A stretch of 64,000 bases of DNA. Source: Planctomycetota bacterium. GTDB taxonomy: Bacteria; Planctomycetota; Phycisphaerae; Phycisphaerales; UBA1924. The notes under the pieces are model-generated. The model searched no databases and was not told the DNA's origin. It saw nothing but the letters and a program-made list of their open reading frames with translations. Positions 53,237 through 62,587 of the stretch are shown here, piece after piece. The stretch lies in NCBI GenBank assembly GCA_039819165.1, contig JBCBSM010000001.1, forward strand, positions 868,001 through 932,000, written 5' to 3'. Numbering within the stretch: the stretch's first letter is position 1; each line of letters opens with the position of its first letter. The position numbers and the translations under genes were made by a program.

Positions 53237-54013
53237 ATGGATCGCGTGCTCTGGATCTTCTCGCTGCCCAGGAGCGGCTCGTCGGTGACCGCCTACGCCG
53301 CCGCGCACGCGCTCGGGTGCCCGGTTGCCGACGAGCCCCTCGGCCCCTGGGACCGCACGGGCGAGCCGTACCACTACCCCGCCGAGCAGGCCGACCTGGT
53401 GAAGGCCCATCTGGCGGATCGCTGCATGCTGGAGGAGGTCCAGACCATCACGCTCGCCCAACGCGTGCTCGAGCAGATCGCCGGCCAGAGCAGCACGCTC
53501 GTTGTCAAGCACCCCCACCTGCGTCCGCCGCCGGCCAACTTCCAAGCGGCGTTCCCGACGCACCGGGCGGTGTATCTGGCGCGCAATCCCCTCACGCGGC
53601 TCAATAGCCTGTACGCCCGCGGATGGACCGACGCCCTCCGGCCCAACTACGAGCTGGACCACTACAAGCAATTCGCCGAGTACTGGGGCGACAGCCCGGG
53701 ACACCTCACCTTCGAGCTGCTGCGCAAGAAGCCGCGGCGGTTCTTCCGGGAGCTCTTCGCGGCCTGGGGCATCACCGACGGCCGGCGGCTCGCCGCCCGC
53801 GCCGCCGATTACGCGGCCAACCACTACCACGCCTCATCGCTCGTACAGGAAGAACGCGCGCCCGCCGCCGCGCCCTCGGAGCGTGAACGCTCGCTGCCCG
53901 AAGAGGCCGTGCGGATGTACCTGGCCGATCCCGAGATCCGGCGCTTGATGAAGGCCAACAAGTGGACGCGGCGGGCGAACGCCTACCTGCCGAAATCACG
54001 GGTGAACGCGTAG
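53237..54013 (+). CDS. Sulfotransferase-like protein
   Basis: The 258-residue protein starts MDRVLWIFSLPRSGSSVTAY, containing the 5'-phosphosulfate-binding loop (PRSGSS) of PAPS-dependent sulfotransferases, and later HRAVYLARNPLTRLNSLYARG, the 3'-phosphate-binding type segment (RNPxxRxxS). These enzymes move sulfate from PAPS to sugars, lipids or proteins. It lies 15 bases after neuA in the same direction, so sulfation of the glycan or its carrier is a reasonable inference. No PAPS synthesis genes are here. Confidence 0.78.
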   Translation: MDRVLWIFSLPRSGSSVTAYAAAHALGCPVADEPLGPWDRTGEPYHYPAEQADLVKAHLADRCMLEEVQTITLAQRVLEQIAGQSSTLVVKHPHLRPPPANFQAAFPTHRAVYLARNPLTRLNSLYARGWTDALRPNYELDHYKQFAEYWGDSPGHLTFELLRKKPRRFFRELFAAWGITDGRRLAARAADYAANHYHASSLVQEERAPAAAPSERERSLPEEAVRMYLADPEIRRLMKANKWTRRANAYLPKSRVNA

Positions 54014-54020
54014 CGGAGGT

Positions 54021-55190
54021 TCACCGCGTCGGCACGAACTGGACGGCGACGCCCGCCCACGGCTGCCACGACGCGGGATCCTCCTCCCACCAGAACAGCG
54101 TGGATTCGATCGCCGGCGGCGGCATCGAACCGGCACCGGGCAGCGGATCGCCCGCGATCGCGATGCGGACGCCATCGCCGAGCCGGCCCACCTGGTCGAG
54201 CATCCGCAGCATCGCCTCGGGCGAGCACGCCGCCTCCGCGACGAACACCGTCGGCGTCGAGCGCACGACCCGTTCCAGGTCGCCCACGAGGCCCCCATCG
54301 GCGTGCCCGAAGCCGCCGTCGATCGGACGGAACACCGCCCGTCCGGGCCCGCTCATCGCGGCGATCAGCTCGCCCCCCGCATCGCGCATCCGCCACGCGG
54401 GATCGATCAGCCCCACCGATGCGTCCTCGGCCGCCCTGCGAGAGGCGGCCAGATCGTCCGTCAGCACGACCACGACAAGCCGTCCGTCCATGGCGTGATC
54501 GAGCACATCCTCGGCGGGCATGCCGACCCGCGCCGCGAGCACCTCGGCCCACGCCGGCTCGGGAGCGGCGGCAACCGTGTCCGTTGGGGTCAGGAACACA
54601 ACTTCGCGGGGCGGCGCGTCCGCATCGCCGTCGCGGGCCGCCATCCGCTGCTCATCCTCGGGGCTCTCATCGACCGGATCGTCCGACCCGGCATCGCCGC
54701 CCGCGATGGCGATCGGATCGCCCGGGCTCAGGGGCGGCGGGCCGCTCCGCAGCAAGACCGGCAGCAGCTGCCAGGCCGCGAACGCCACCAGCAGCACCGC
54801 CGCGATGCCCATCGCCGGCTTAAACCATCCGGGGAAGGACGCCAGCGATAGCGGCGGGTCGGCGTGCGACACGCCAACCGGCGAGCCCCGCCCCGCCAGC
54901 ACCAGCAGCGACTGCCGCTCGTGCTCGTCCAGCACCGCCTGCGCGACGCTCGCCGGCGGCTGCGGCACATCGAGCGATCCCAGCGCCGCGCGGTCGATCC
55001 GCATCTGCTCCAGGGCCGTCGCCAGCCCGGGCTCGCCCCGGATCGCCTCATCGATCGCGCGCAGCGACGAACCGGGCGGAGCATCACCCCGCTCGCGAGC
55101 GTCGGCCTCGAGCCAATCGAGCGCGTCGGCCTCGCCCACGCCGCGTAGCCGCGCAATCGCGTCCTCGATGTTGGAGCGTTGCTGGCTCAC
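54021..55190 (-). CDS. Membrane protein coupled to an ECF sigma factor, possible anti-sigma factor
   Basis: The GTG overlaps the sigma factor stop (GTGA), giving 389 residues. The N-terminal 100 residues are helical (IEDAIARLRGVGEADALDWLE), one membrane helix follows (PAMGIAAVLLVAFAAWQLLPVLL, near 120-145) and then an acidic linker and a periplasmic-side beta/alpha domain. Position and topology are those of an anti-sigma factor, but the HxxxCxxC zinc motif of ZAS proteins is missing. It could sense an envelope signal. Confidence 0.65.
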   Translation of the reverse strand: MSQQRSNIEDAIARLRGVGEADALDWLEADARERGDAPPGSSLRAIDEAIRGEPGLATALEQMRIDRAALGSLDVPQPPASVAQAVLDEHERQSLLVLAGRGSPVGVSHADPPLSLASFPGWFKPAMGIAAVLLVAFAAWQLLPVLLRSGPPPLSPGDPIAIAGGDAGSDDPVDESPEDEQRMAARDGDADAPPREVVFLTPTDTVAAAPEPAWAEVLAARVGMPAEDVLDHAMDGRLVVVVLTDDLAASRRAAEDASVGLIDPAWRMRDAGGELIAAMSGPGRAVFRPIDGGFGHADGGLVGDLERVVRSTPTVFVAEAACSPEAMLRMLDQVGRLGDGVRIAIAGDPLPGAGSMPPPAIESTLFWWEEDPASWQPWAGVAVQFVPTR

Positions 55191-55789
55191 CCGTGGTCGT
55201 CTCCCTGCGAGGCCCGCACGCCCGAGCGGCTGCGTTCCAGATCCTCGATGACGCTCCGCAGCGCCGCACGCGCCCGGAACAGCTTGCTCTTCACCGTGCC
55301 GACGGCCACCCCCAGCACGCCCGCGATCTGCTCGTACTCCAGCCCCTGCACGTCCCGCAGCACCAGCACGACCCGATGATCGGGCTGCAGCATCTGCAAC
55401 CCTCGGGCCACCAGCCGCCGCCGTTCGGCCACGTCGAGGCCATCTCCGCCCCTTTGGACGCCCCGAGCGGCCTCGGGTTCCCCATCTTCGGGCCACGCGG
55501 AGCGCGAAGCCGACCGAACCCGTTCCGAACGCAGGTGGGTGTAGCACGCGTTGACGGCAATCCGGTAGGCCCACGTCGACAACGCCGATCGGCCGTGGAA
55601 CTTCTCAAGGCCCGTGAGCACCTTGATGAGCGTTTCCTGCGTGAGTTCGGCGGCGGCGTCTTCGTCGCCGAGGATCCGGAAGCACACGGCGAAGATCGGC
55701 CGCTGGTACCGCTCGACGATCTCGGAGGCCGCCTGGGCGTCGCCCTCGCACGCTCGCCGCACGAGCCGGGCATCATCCTCATGGGCCAC
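55187..55789 (-). CDS. ECF-type RNA polymerase sigma factor
   Basis: The 200-residue protein has sigma region 2 (IVERYQRPIFAVCFRILGDEDAAAELTQETLIKV, GRSALSTWAYRIAVNACYTHLR) and region 4 (LQPDHRVVLVLRDVQGLEYEQIAGVLGVAVGTVKSKLFRARAAL), with no region 1 or 3, as in the sigma-70 ECF group. The GTG start follows GGGAG. Its gene is coupled by GTGA to the membrane partner downstream, the usual sigma/anti-sigma order. Its promoter targets cannot be read here. Confidence 0.95.
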   Translation of the reverse strand: MAHEDDARLVRRACEGDAQAASEIVERYQRPIFAVCFRILGDEDAAAELTQETLIKVLTGLEKFHGRSALSTWAYRIAVNACYTHLRSERVRSASRSAWPEDGEPEAARGVQRGGDGLDVAERRRLVARGLQMLQPDHRVVLVLRDVQGLEYEQIAGVLGVAVGTVKSKLFRARAALRSVIEDLERSRSGVRASQGDDHG

Positions 55790-56080
55790 GTCGATGCTCC
55801 CTCGTCGCGCAACGAGCCGGCAGTCCAGCCTCCGCTCGATCGGCGATTGGGGTTTCCTCCGGACGACAGATTCGGTTGACTTTCCAACGCGTCTCGGTCA
55901 AACTGGGCAACAGGTTAGGGGACTCAGGTCCCGCCGTGGGGGTCAACGCATCGCACCGAACGACCGGCCAGGGTGCCGGCGTCGTACATGATGCCAGGGC
56001 GTGCGCACGATCTACCTGCCCGGAGATCGCGCCGAGAGGTCACGCCATCGGCACCACGGAAGATACAGGGGAGGTCCGAT

Positions 56081-56923
56081 ATGCGGACGTTTACGTGGTG
56101 CGCCGCGGCGCTCGGAGTTGCCGCTGCGCCGGCATTGGCACAGGTCACGCTCATCGACGACGGGTTCGAGGACTACGCGGCCGGCAGCGTTCTGACCGGC
56201 CAGGGGGGCTGGGACGTGTGGCCCGGCGGCACCGACGCGCTGGTCACCGGTGACATCGCCCGCACCGGCAGCAACGCGTTCTGGGCCAATGGACTCGAGA
56301 CGGACCAGATCTTCCGGATGCGGGACGGCGGCGGCGTGCCCATCGCCCAGGACGGCACCTGGGAGTTCAGCTGCTTCGTCTACCTGCCGTCGGACGAGCT
56401 CGTCGGCGACTTCTACGTCATCATCCTCAACACCTTTAACGACGCAGACCCAGGCAACAGCAACTGGTCGATGCAGCTGCGGGTCAGCTCGCTCGATGGC
56501 GTGGTCGAGAGCCAGTTCGACGGCGCGACCACCGACGCCGTTCTCGACGAGTGGGTCGAGGTCAAGGCGGCCATCGACCTGACCAACGACCTGTTCACGA
56601 TCTCCTACAACGGCGTGCCGCTCGCCGAGGACCTCGTCTGGAGCGAGAACGTCAGCGGCGGCGGCGAGACCCAGATCGACGTGCTCGATCTGTACGCCCC
56701 CGACGTCATCCCGGCCTACGTCGACGACGTGCTCTTCGTCGAGGTCTCCGCCGGCTGCCGCGCCGACTTCGACGGCGATGGCGAGCTGACGCTCTTCGAC
56801 TTCCTGGCCTTCAGCAACGCCTTCGACGCGGGCGACATCGCCGCCGACTTCGACGGCGACGGCATCCTGACGCTCTTCGACTTCCTCGAGTTCAGCAACG
56901 AGTTCGACGCGGGCTGCCCCTAG
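56081..56923 (+). CDS. Secreted protein with twin EF-hand C-terminal tail
   Basis: The ATG follows GGGGAGG. A signal peptide (WCAAALGVAAAPALAQ) precedes a domain of about 200 residues with the beta-rich order of concanavalin-like lectins (DDGFEDYAAGSVLTGQGGWD, GTWEFSCFVYLPSDE, FTISYNGVPL). The last 55 residues, between cysteines, are two EF-hand units (ADFDGDGELTLFDFLAF and ADFDGDGILTLFDFLEF) nearly identical to the tail of the HAF-repeat protein at 13742-14941. It is likely exported; the ligand is unknown. The 290-base gap upstream separates it from the divergent sigma factor gene. Confidence 0.8.
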   Translation: MRTFTWCAAALGVAAAPALAQVTLIDDGFEDYAAGSVLTGQGGWDVWPGGTDALVTGDIARTGSNAFWANGLETDQIFRMRDGGGVPIAQDGTWEFSCFVYLPSDELVGDFYVIILNTFNDADPGNSNWSMQLRVSSLDGVVESQFDGATTDAVLDEWVEVKAAIDLTNDLFTISYNGVPLAEDLVWSENVSGGGETQIDVLDLYAPDVIPAYVDDVLFVEVSAGCRADFDGDGELTLFDFLAFSNAFDAGDIAADFDGDGILTLFDFLEFSNEFDAGCP

Positions 56924-57114
56924 GCGGCAAGTCCCCAGCTTGCCGCGCGTCGCGCGGCTTCCTCTCCGTGGCGGGCGGGCGGCCTCTTCCAAGGGCCGTC
57001 CGCCTGTGTTCGTGTCTCGCTACACTGCCCGCCCGCGAGCCGCGGCGGCCGAGCGCGGTCACTCGGAACGGCCCGGGCCCATCCACGACGCACCCTCCGA
57101 CACGGGAGCCACGC

Positions 57115-58599
57115 ATGTTCGATTCCATCTCGGTCCGCAGCCGCGGCGCCGCCAGCACGCTGGTCATCGGCTACCTCAAGGGCAAGCCCCTCAGCCCCGA
57201 GGCCAAGGAACTCGACGCCGACGGCTCCATCGCCGCCGCGCTCAAGCGGGGCGAGGCAACCGGCGAGCCCGGCAGCGTCGCGCAGGTCTTCCCGGCGGGC
57301 GGCGATCCCGCCAAGCGCGTCCTGCTCGTGGGCCTGGGCGACGCCAAGGACCTCGACGTCGCGACGCTCCGCACGATGGCCGGCCACGCGGGCCGCCAGC
57401 TCGCGGCGGCCAAGGAATCGTCCGTGCGCTTCGAGCTCAGCGGACCGCTGATGGCCGCCCGCCTCGACGTCGCCGAGGCCTACATCGCCCTGGGCGAGGG
57501 GCTGGGCCTCATCGGCTGGACCTGCGACGACTTCCGGGGGGAGGCCCGCCCTCCCCGCAAGCGCACCAAGCTGGCGATCACCGAGCCCGTCGCCCTCCGC
57601 GCCCGGGCGCTCAAGCACGGGCTTGGCCTCGCCGAGGGCGCCAACCTCGCCCGCACGCTCAGCCAGACGCCGCCCAACATCGCCACGCCGCTGTGGATGG
57701 CCCAGCAGGCCGGCAAGCTCAAGAAGCACGGCGTCGCGGTTCGCGTCCTCAAGGGCGCGACCCTGGAGCGCGAAGGCCTCGAGGGCCTGATCAACGTCGG
57801 CAAGGCCAGCGAGAACGAGCCGTGCCTCATCCGCATGGAGTACAAGCCCCCCCCCGCGCGCAAGGGCGCCAAGCCCATCGTGCTCGTCGGTAAGACCATG
57901 ACCTACGACACCGGCGGCCTGAGCCTCAAGATCAACAACAGCATGCGGGGCATGAAGCGCGACAAGGACGGCGGGTGCGCCGTGCTCGGCGCTATGCACG
58001 CCATTGCCACGACCATCAAGCCCAAGGTGCCCGTCGTCGCGCTCCTATGTGCAGCCGAGAACAGCATCAGCGATGAGGCCTACCGCCCCGATGACGTGCT
58101 GACCTTCCGCAACGGCGTGACCGTGGAGGTCACCAACACCGATGCCGAGGGACGCCTCGTGCTCGCCGACGGGCTCTGCTGGGCCTGCGACAAGGAGAAG
58201 CCCGCCGCCATCCTCGACATCGCGACCCTCACCGGCGGCGTCGTCGTCGCGCTGGGCTCCACCTTCGCCGGTGTGTGGTGCGAGGACGAGAAGCTGCTCG
58301 GCCGCGTCCAGGATTCGGCCGACGCCACGGGCGAGCGCGTCTGGCGGCTGCCGATGCACCGCGAGTACCGCGACATGATGAAGTCCAGCGTCGCCGACAT
58401 CATCAACAGCAACCCCAACCGCAAGGCGCACCCCATCCAGGGGGCCGCCTTCCTGAGCTACTTCGTCGACGAGAAGGTGCCCTGGTGCCACATCGACATC
58501 GCCGGCACGCACGCCGTCGACGCCGACGAGGGACCCTACATCGCGGGCCCGACGGGCTTCGGCGCCCGCCTGCTCGCGCGGCTGGCCGAGCACTGGTAG
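57115..58599 (+). CDS. pepA: Leucyl aminopeptidase (M17)
   Basis: M17 enzymes are cytoplasmic hexameric two-zinc aminopeptidases that release N-terminal residues. The 494-residue protein has the N-terminal macro-like domain (RVLLVGLGDAKDLDVA), then LSQTPPNIATP, the metal Lys/Asp segment VLVGKTMTYDTGGLSLK (about 255-272), the metal motif VTNTDAEGRLVLADGL (about 338-353) and WCHIDIAGT near the end. TYDTGG replaces the usual TFDSGG. The ATG start is likely; the preceding frame is noncoding. Confidence 0.95.
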   Translation: MFDSISVRSRGAASTLVIGYLKGKPLSPEAKELDADGSIAAALKRGEATGEPGSVAQVFPAGGDPAKRVLLVGLGDAKDLDVATLRTMAGHAGRQLAAAKESSVRFELSGPLMAARLDVAEAYIALGEGLGLIGWTCDDFRGEARPPRKRTKLAITEPVALRARALKHGLGLAEGANLARTLSQTPPNIATPLWMAQQAGKLKKHGVAVRVLKGATLEREGLEGLINVGKASENEPCLIRMEYKPPPARKGAKPIVLVGKTMTYDTGGLSLKINNSMRGMKRDKDGGCAVLGAMHAIATTIKPKVPVVALLCAAENSISDEAYRPDDVLTFRNGVTVEVTNTDAEGRLVLADGLCWACDKEKPAAILDIATLTGGVVVALGSTFAGVWCEDEKLLGRVQDSADATGERVWRLPMHREYRDMMKSSVADIINSNPNRKAHPIQGAAFLSYFVDEKVPWCHIDIAGTHAVDADEGPYIAGPTGFGARLLARLAEHW

Positions 58600-58617
58600 C
58601 CCCCCGAATCACCCGCC

Positions 58618-60837
58618 CTAGGTCGCCGCGCGGGCTCGCTCGTCGGCAGCCGTCCGGGCCGCCCTCGGCCGCACCGCAAGCCGCGCCAGGCTCTTGACGC
58701 TCTGCTGCAGCCGCACGCCCTTGAGCGCCTGGTTGACCTTGTCGGCCAGGCGATAGCGGATGTTCTCGTCGAGCAGTTCGCGGACGCGCTGATCGAGCTC
58801 GTAGCCCTCGCTCTTGGCCAGCTCGATGCGGAGGGCCCGCTCGGGCCGCCGCGCGAGCCCCGGGTGCCGCGCCAGGATGTGCGATCGCAGCGCCACCTTG
58901 CGGCTGAAGCCCTCGGTCCGCAGCATGCTGCCGGGACGGATGCGGTAGTGGAACAGGAATTCCGGCACGATCATGCACCGCTCACCGCGGCGCGCGAGGG
59001 CACAGTACAGGTCCCAGTCCTCGAAGGCGGTCAGCCGCTCGTCGTAGCCACCGGCGGCGAGCACCGCGTCCCTGCGCAACAGGGCGGTGGCGTTGCACGC
59101 CCAGTTGTCGCAGCACAGGATGTCGCGATCGAAGCCCACGGGCAGCCACGAGCCGGTGACCTCGCCCGGGGATTCGCTCCAGAACGCCACCAACGTGCCC
59201 ACCGCCGCGAGTCCCGGGTCTCGGTCCATGGCCCCGACCACTCGCTCCAGAAAAGCCGGCGCGAGGATGTCGTCGGCGTCCAGCGGCAGCACCAGATCGG
59301 CCCGGGCGTGCCGGATGCCGAAGTTGCGGGCCGAACCCAGCCCGCCGTTGGGCTTCCGCAGCACCCGCCAGCGGTCTCCATCAAACTCGCGCTCCAGCCG
59401 ATCGACCATCGCCCGGCTCTCGGGCTGCGTCGAGCCGTCATCGACGACCAGCACCTCGTAGTCGCCGAAGGTTTGCGCCCGGATGCTCTCCAGCGTCTCG
59501 GGCAGCGTGTGGGCCAGGTTGTAGAAGGGCACGATCACCGATACGCGGGGCTGCACGGCCGACGCGATCGGCGTCGCGATCCGGTCCGGCCGCGCGGCGC
59601 GCACCGAGCCCATGAGCGATTCCATCCGCGCCACGACGTCCCGCGGCCTGCATAGCGAGGCCACGCGCTCCCGGGCCGCCTGGCCGTAGGCGGCCCGACG
59701 CTCTGGATCGGCCAGCAGCGACTCCAGCGTCCGCTCGAGCGCCGCGCTCTCGCCGGTCGGGAACACCGCCCCGCTCACGCCGTCCTGCACGATCTCGGCC
59801 ATGCCGCCCGCGCTGCCCACGATGCAGCAGCCGCCGATCGCCATCGACTCGAGCAGGGCGTTCGGGAAGTTTTCCCACCGCGACGGCAGCACGATCACGT
59901 CGGCCGCCCGCAGCAGCCCGCCGAGCTGCTCCCGGGGCCGCGCACCCTCGATCCGCACGCGCCGGCCGAGTTCGTCGCCGAACGCGGCCTCCAGATCGGC
60001 CCGCATCGAGCGCCCGAAGCGGCCGCTCTTGGTGTCGCCGCCGACCATGAGCAGGCGCATCGCCACGCCCCGGCCGAGCAGCCGCGTCGCAGCCTCGGCG
60101 AGCAGATCGACGCCCTTGCGCCGTTCCAGCCGCCCGAAGTACAGCACCAGCGGCCCCTCGCCGTCCGGCAGGTCACCGCCGTCGACCGGCGCGTCCGGCG
60201 GAGCCTTGGTGAGATCGAACGGGTACGGCACCACCTCGCCCGCGGGCGCTTCGGCGTCGGCCTCGGCGAGCATCCGCTGCGCGTGCCCGAGTAGCGCATG
60301 GCAGGGCGACACCAGCACGTCGGCCATCCGCAGGCACTCGAGTTCCATCCGCTCCAGCAGCGCCGTAGGCGTATCGAGCACGTCCTCGCCGTTCAGTGAC
60401 CGCACCAGCTCGGTGGGCGAGTGCAGCCGCACGCCCAGGACGGCGTCGCCGAACGCGCCCGTGGCGTGCCGATCCGTAAGCGCGAAGTAGCCGTCGGCCC
60501 AGTACTCGGGGAACTCGATGTAGTCGAAGGGCTCTCGCTCGTGCAGCAGCCGCAGCACGCGATGGCAGGCCAGGGCGTGCCCCTGGAAGCCATACCTCGC
60601 AAAGCGGACCGACTGGTCGTGGACCGTCCGCCCCCGGTGCTTCGGATCGGCGACGTGCACGGCCACGCCCGGCAGGTGATCGGCCGCCAGCGGATCGCCC
60701 AGCCCCTCGTGCGGTGCCGTGATGAGGTGCACGTCGTGCCCCGCCGCGGCGTAGGCCCGCGCCATCTCGGCGACGTAGACACCGATGCCCGCCCCGAAAT
60801 AGGGCGAGACCTCCCGGTTGACCAGGCACATCCGCAT
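58618..60837 (-). CDS. Two-domain glycosyltransferase (GT4 plus GT2)
   Basis: The 739-residue protein joins two enzymes. Residues about 1-400 form a GT-B fold of family GT4: FGAGIGVYVAEMARAYAAAGH, LVLYFGRLERRKGVDLLAEA, and VIVLPSRWENFPNALLESMA with the donor Glu. Residues about 430-640 form a GT-A fold of family GT2: SVIVPFYNLAHTLPETLESI, VLVVDDGSTQPE, LGSARNFGI, LPLDADDIL (DxD-type) and FEDWDLYCALARRGE. It could add two sugars in a row to one glycan. The sugars cannot be told. The ATG gives the natural GT4 start; an upstream extension is a shadow. Confidence 0.92.
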   Translation of the reverse strand: MRMCLVNREVSPYFGAGIGVYVAEMARAYAAAGHDVHLITAPHEGLGDPLAADHLPGVAVHVADPKHRGRTVHDQSVRFARYGFQGHALACHRVLRLLHEREPFDYIEFPEYWADGYFALTDRHATGAFGDAVLGVRLHSPTELVRSLNGEDVLDTPTALLERMELECLRMADVLVSPCHALLGHAQRMLAEADAEAPAGEVVPYPFDLTKAPPDAPVDGGDLPDGEGPLVLYFGRLERRKGVDLLAEAATRLLGRGVAMRLLMVGGDTKSGRFGRSMRADLEAAFGDELGRRVRIEGARPREQLGGLLRAADVIVLPSRWENFPNALLESMAIGGCCIVGSAGGMAEIVQDGVSGAVFPTGESAALERTLESLLADPERRAAYGQAARERVASLCRPRDVVARMESLMGSVRAARPDRIATPIASAVQPRVSVIVPFYNLAHTLPETLESIRAQTFGDYEVLVVDDGSTQPESRAMVDRLEREFDGDRWRVLRKPNGGLGSARNFGIRHARADLVLPLDADDILAPAFLERVVGAMDRDPGLAAVGTLVAFWSESPGEVTGSWLPVGFDRDILCCDNWACNATALLRRDAVLAAGGYDERLTAFEDWDLYCALARRGERCMIVPEFLFHYRIRPGSMLRTEGFSRKVALRSHILARHPGLARRPERALRIELAKSEGYELDQRVRELLDENIRYRLADKVNQALKGVRLQQSVKSLARLAVRPRAARTAADERARAAT

Positions 60838-61016
60838 GGCAATCCCCGCGTCCGGCGTGCCCGTCCGTGGCGCGCCCCGGGGGCCGCTGCGGCACACAAC
60901 CGATGGTAGTCGCACGCCCCGACCGGGCCCGGGTCGCCCCGCATGCGGCCGGTCGGGCGGACCGGCTTCTCCTAGCATCCAGAGGTGCGGGAGCCGCCCG
61001 CCCCGCGGAGACCACG

Positions 61017-62306
61017 ATGCCATTCACGCTTCGACCGGACCAGGGCTACGACGTCGACATCGAGAACACCGGCTACCTCAGCGAACACGTCGACACCGGC
61101 GACCGCTGGACGCTGAACTTCGGCCCCCAGCACCCCGCCACGCACACGACCCTTCGATTGGTCCTCGAGCTCGACGGCGAGCGGATCGCCCGCTGCACGC
61201 CCCACATCGGCTACCTGCACAGCGGCTTCGAAAAGCTGGGCGAGGCCCTCGACTACAACCAGTATGTCACCATCGTCAGCCGCATGAACTACCTCAGCCC
61301 GGTCGCCAACGACATCTGCTGGCACCACGCCGTCGAGACGCTCTTCGGCATCGAGATCACGCCGCGGTGCAAGGTGCTCCGCACCATCCTGGCCGAGCTG
61401 GCCCGCATCCAGGACCACCTGCTGTGCGTCGGTGCCGCCGGGCTCGACCTGGGTGCCTTCAGCGGCTTCCTGTTCGCCTTCAACCCCCGCGAGAAGATCT
61501 ACGACATCATGGACTTCGTCTCGGGCCAGCGATATCACCCCGACTGGACCCGAGTCGGCGGCGCCATGCAGGACCTGCCCGACGAGGAGACCTTCCAGCG
61601 GATGGTCAAGCACTTCATCCACGAGGACCTGCCCCAGGCCCTCAAGGACCTGACCACCCTCGTCGAGCGCAACCGCATCTTCCAGGACCGCACCCGCGGC
61701 GTGGGCTACATCAGCAAGGAGGACGCCCTGGCGTGGTCCATCAGCGGCCCCATGGCCCGGGCCTCGGGAGTCGTCCGCGACCTCCGCAAGGACATGCCGT
61801 ACCTCTGCTACGCCGACAACTGGGACTACGAGGGCGCCGAGGCCGTTCGCTTCCAGGTGCCGGTCTGCGATGACGGCGACGTCTACGCCCGCTTCCTCGT
61901 CCGCGTCGAAGAGATCAAGCAATCCATCAAGATCATCGATCAGCTCATCGACAACATCCCCCAGGGCCCGCTCGACGTCTTCAGCGACGCCAAGACCGTC
62001 AAGCCGCCCAAGAGCGAGGTCTACGGCTCCATCGAGGGCCTCATCCAGCACTTCGAGCTCATCATGAGCAACCGCGGCTGGAAACCCCCCGTCGCCGAGG
62101 CCTACGGCGCCAACGAAACCGCCAACGGCGAGCTGGGCTACTTCATCGTCAGCGACGGCGGCCCCCGCCCCTGGCGGGCACGCACCCGGCCGCCCACGTT
62201 CATGAACTACCAGATCATGGCCAAGCTCACCGAGGGCCACATGCTGGCCGACATCGTCGCGATCCTGGGCAGCATCAACGTCGTGGCGGCGGAGCTGGAT
62301 CGATGA
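61017..62306 (+). CDS. nuoD: NADH-quinone oxidoreductase subunit D
   Basis: NuoD is the 49-kDa subunit of complex I near the quinone site. The 429-residue protein has LNFGPQHPATHTTLRLVLELDGE, IGYLHSGFEKLGE, NYLSPVANDICW, the LARIQDHLLCVGA helix, SISGPMARASGVVRDLRKD and a C-terminal LGYFIVSDGGPRPWRARTRPPTF and MLADIVAILGSIN. It starts after GGAG. No other nuo gene adjoins it; instead its stop overlaps the start of a small lipoprotein gene (ATGA). That isolation is unusual, as nuo genes mostly form one operon. Confidence 0.95.
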   Translation: MPFTLRPDQGYDVDIENTGYLSEHVDTGDRWTLNFGPQHPATHTTLRLVLELDGERIARCTPHIGYLHSGFEKLGEALDYNQYVTIVSRMNYLSPVANDICWHHAVETLFGIEITPRCKVLRTILAELARIQDHLLCVGAAGLDLGAFSGFLFAFNPREKIYDIMDFVSGQRYHPDWTRVGGAMQDLPDEETFQRMVKHFIHEDLPQALKDLTTLVERNRIFQDRTRGVGYISKEDALAWSISGPMARASGVVRDLRKDMPYLCYADNWDYEGAEAVRFQVPVCDDGDVYARFLVRVEEIKQSIKIIDQLIDNIPQGPLDVFSDAKTVKPPKSEVYGSIEGLIQHFELIMSNRGWKPPVAEAYGANETANGELGYFIVSDGGPRPWRARTRPPTFMNYQIMAKLTEGHMLADIVAILGSINVVAAELDR

Positions 62307-62548
62307 AGCCCCCACGCCGCACGCTCATCGGTGCGACCGCGTTGGTCCTGGCAGCCCCGCTCCTCGGCGGCTGCCAGCGTACCCACACCATCGACGTCGC
62401 CAACACGGGCCGCAACCCGATCGTCATCTCGCAGCATCGCGGCGGCGGCGTCTATTCCATCGATCTCGAGCCGGGCGAGTCGGCACGCATGGCGTTGCCC
62501 GCAGGCCAGAAGATCAAGCTACCCGACGCGACAATCGTCATTCGCTGA
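62303..62548 (+). CDS. Small lipoprotein overlapping nuoD
   Basis: The 81-residue protein begins at the ATG of an ATGA overlap with the nuoD stop. A signal peptide with lipobox LLGGC (Cys about 24) precedes a short beta-rich domain (TIDVANTGRNPIVISQHRGGG). I do not recognise a family. Coupling to nuoD suggests co-expression, but a link to complex I is not established. Confidence 0.6.
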   Translation: MKPPRRTLIGATALVLAAPLLGGCQRTHTIDVANTGRNPIVISQHRGGGVYSIDLEPGESARMALPAGQKIKLPDATIVIR

Positions 62549-62587
62549 GACCCACGCGGCCGGCTTCGACCCTGCGCCGCGCACTGC

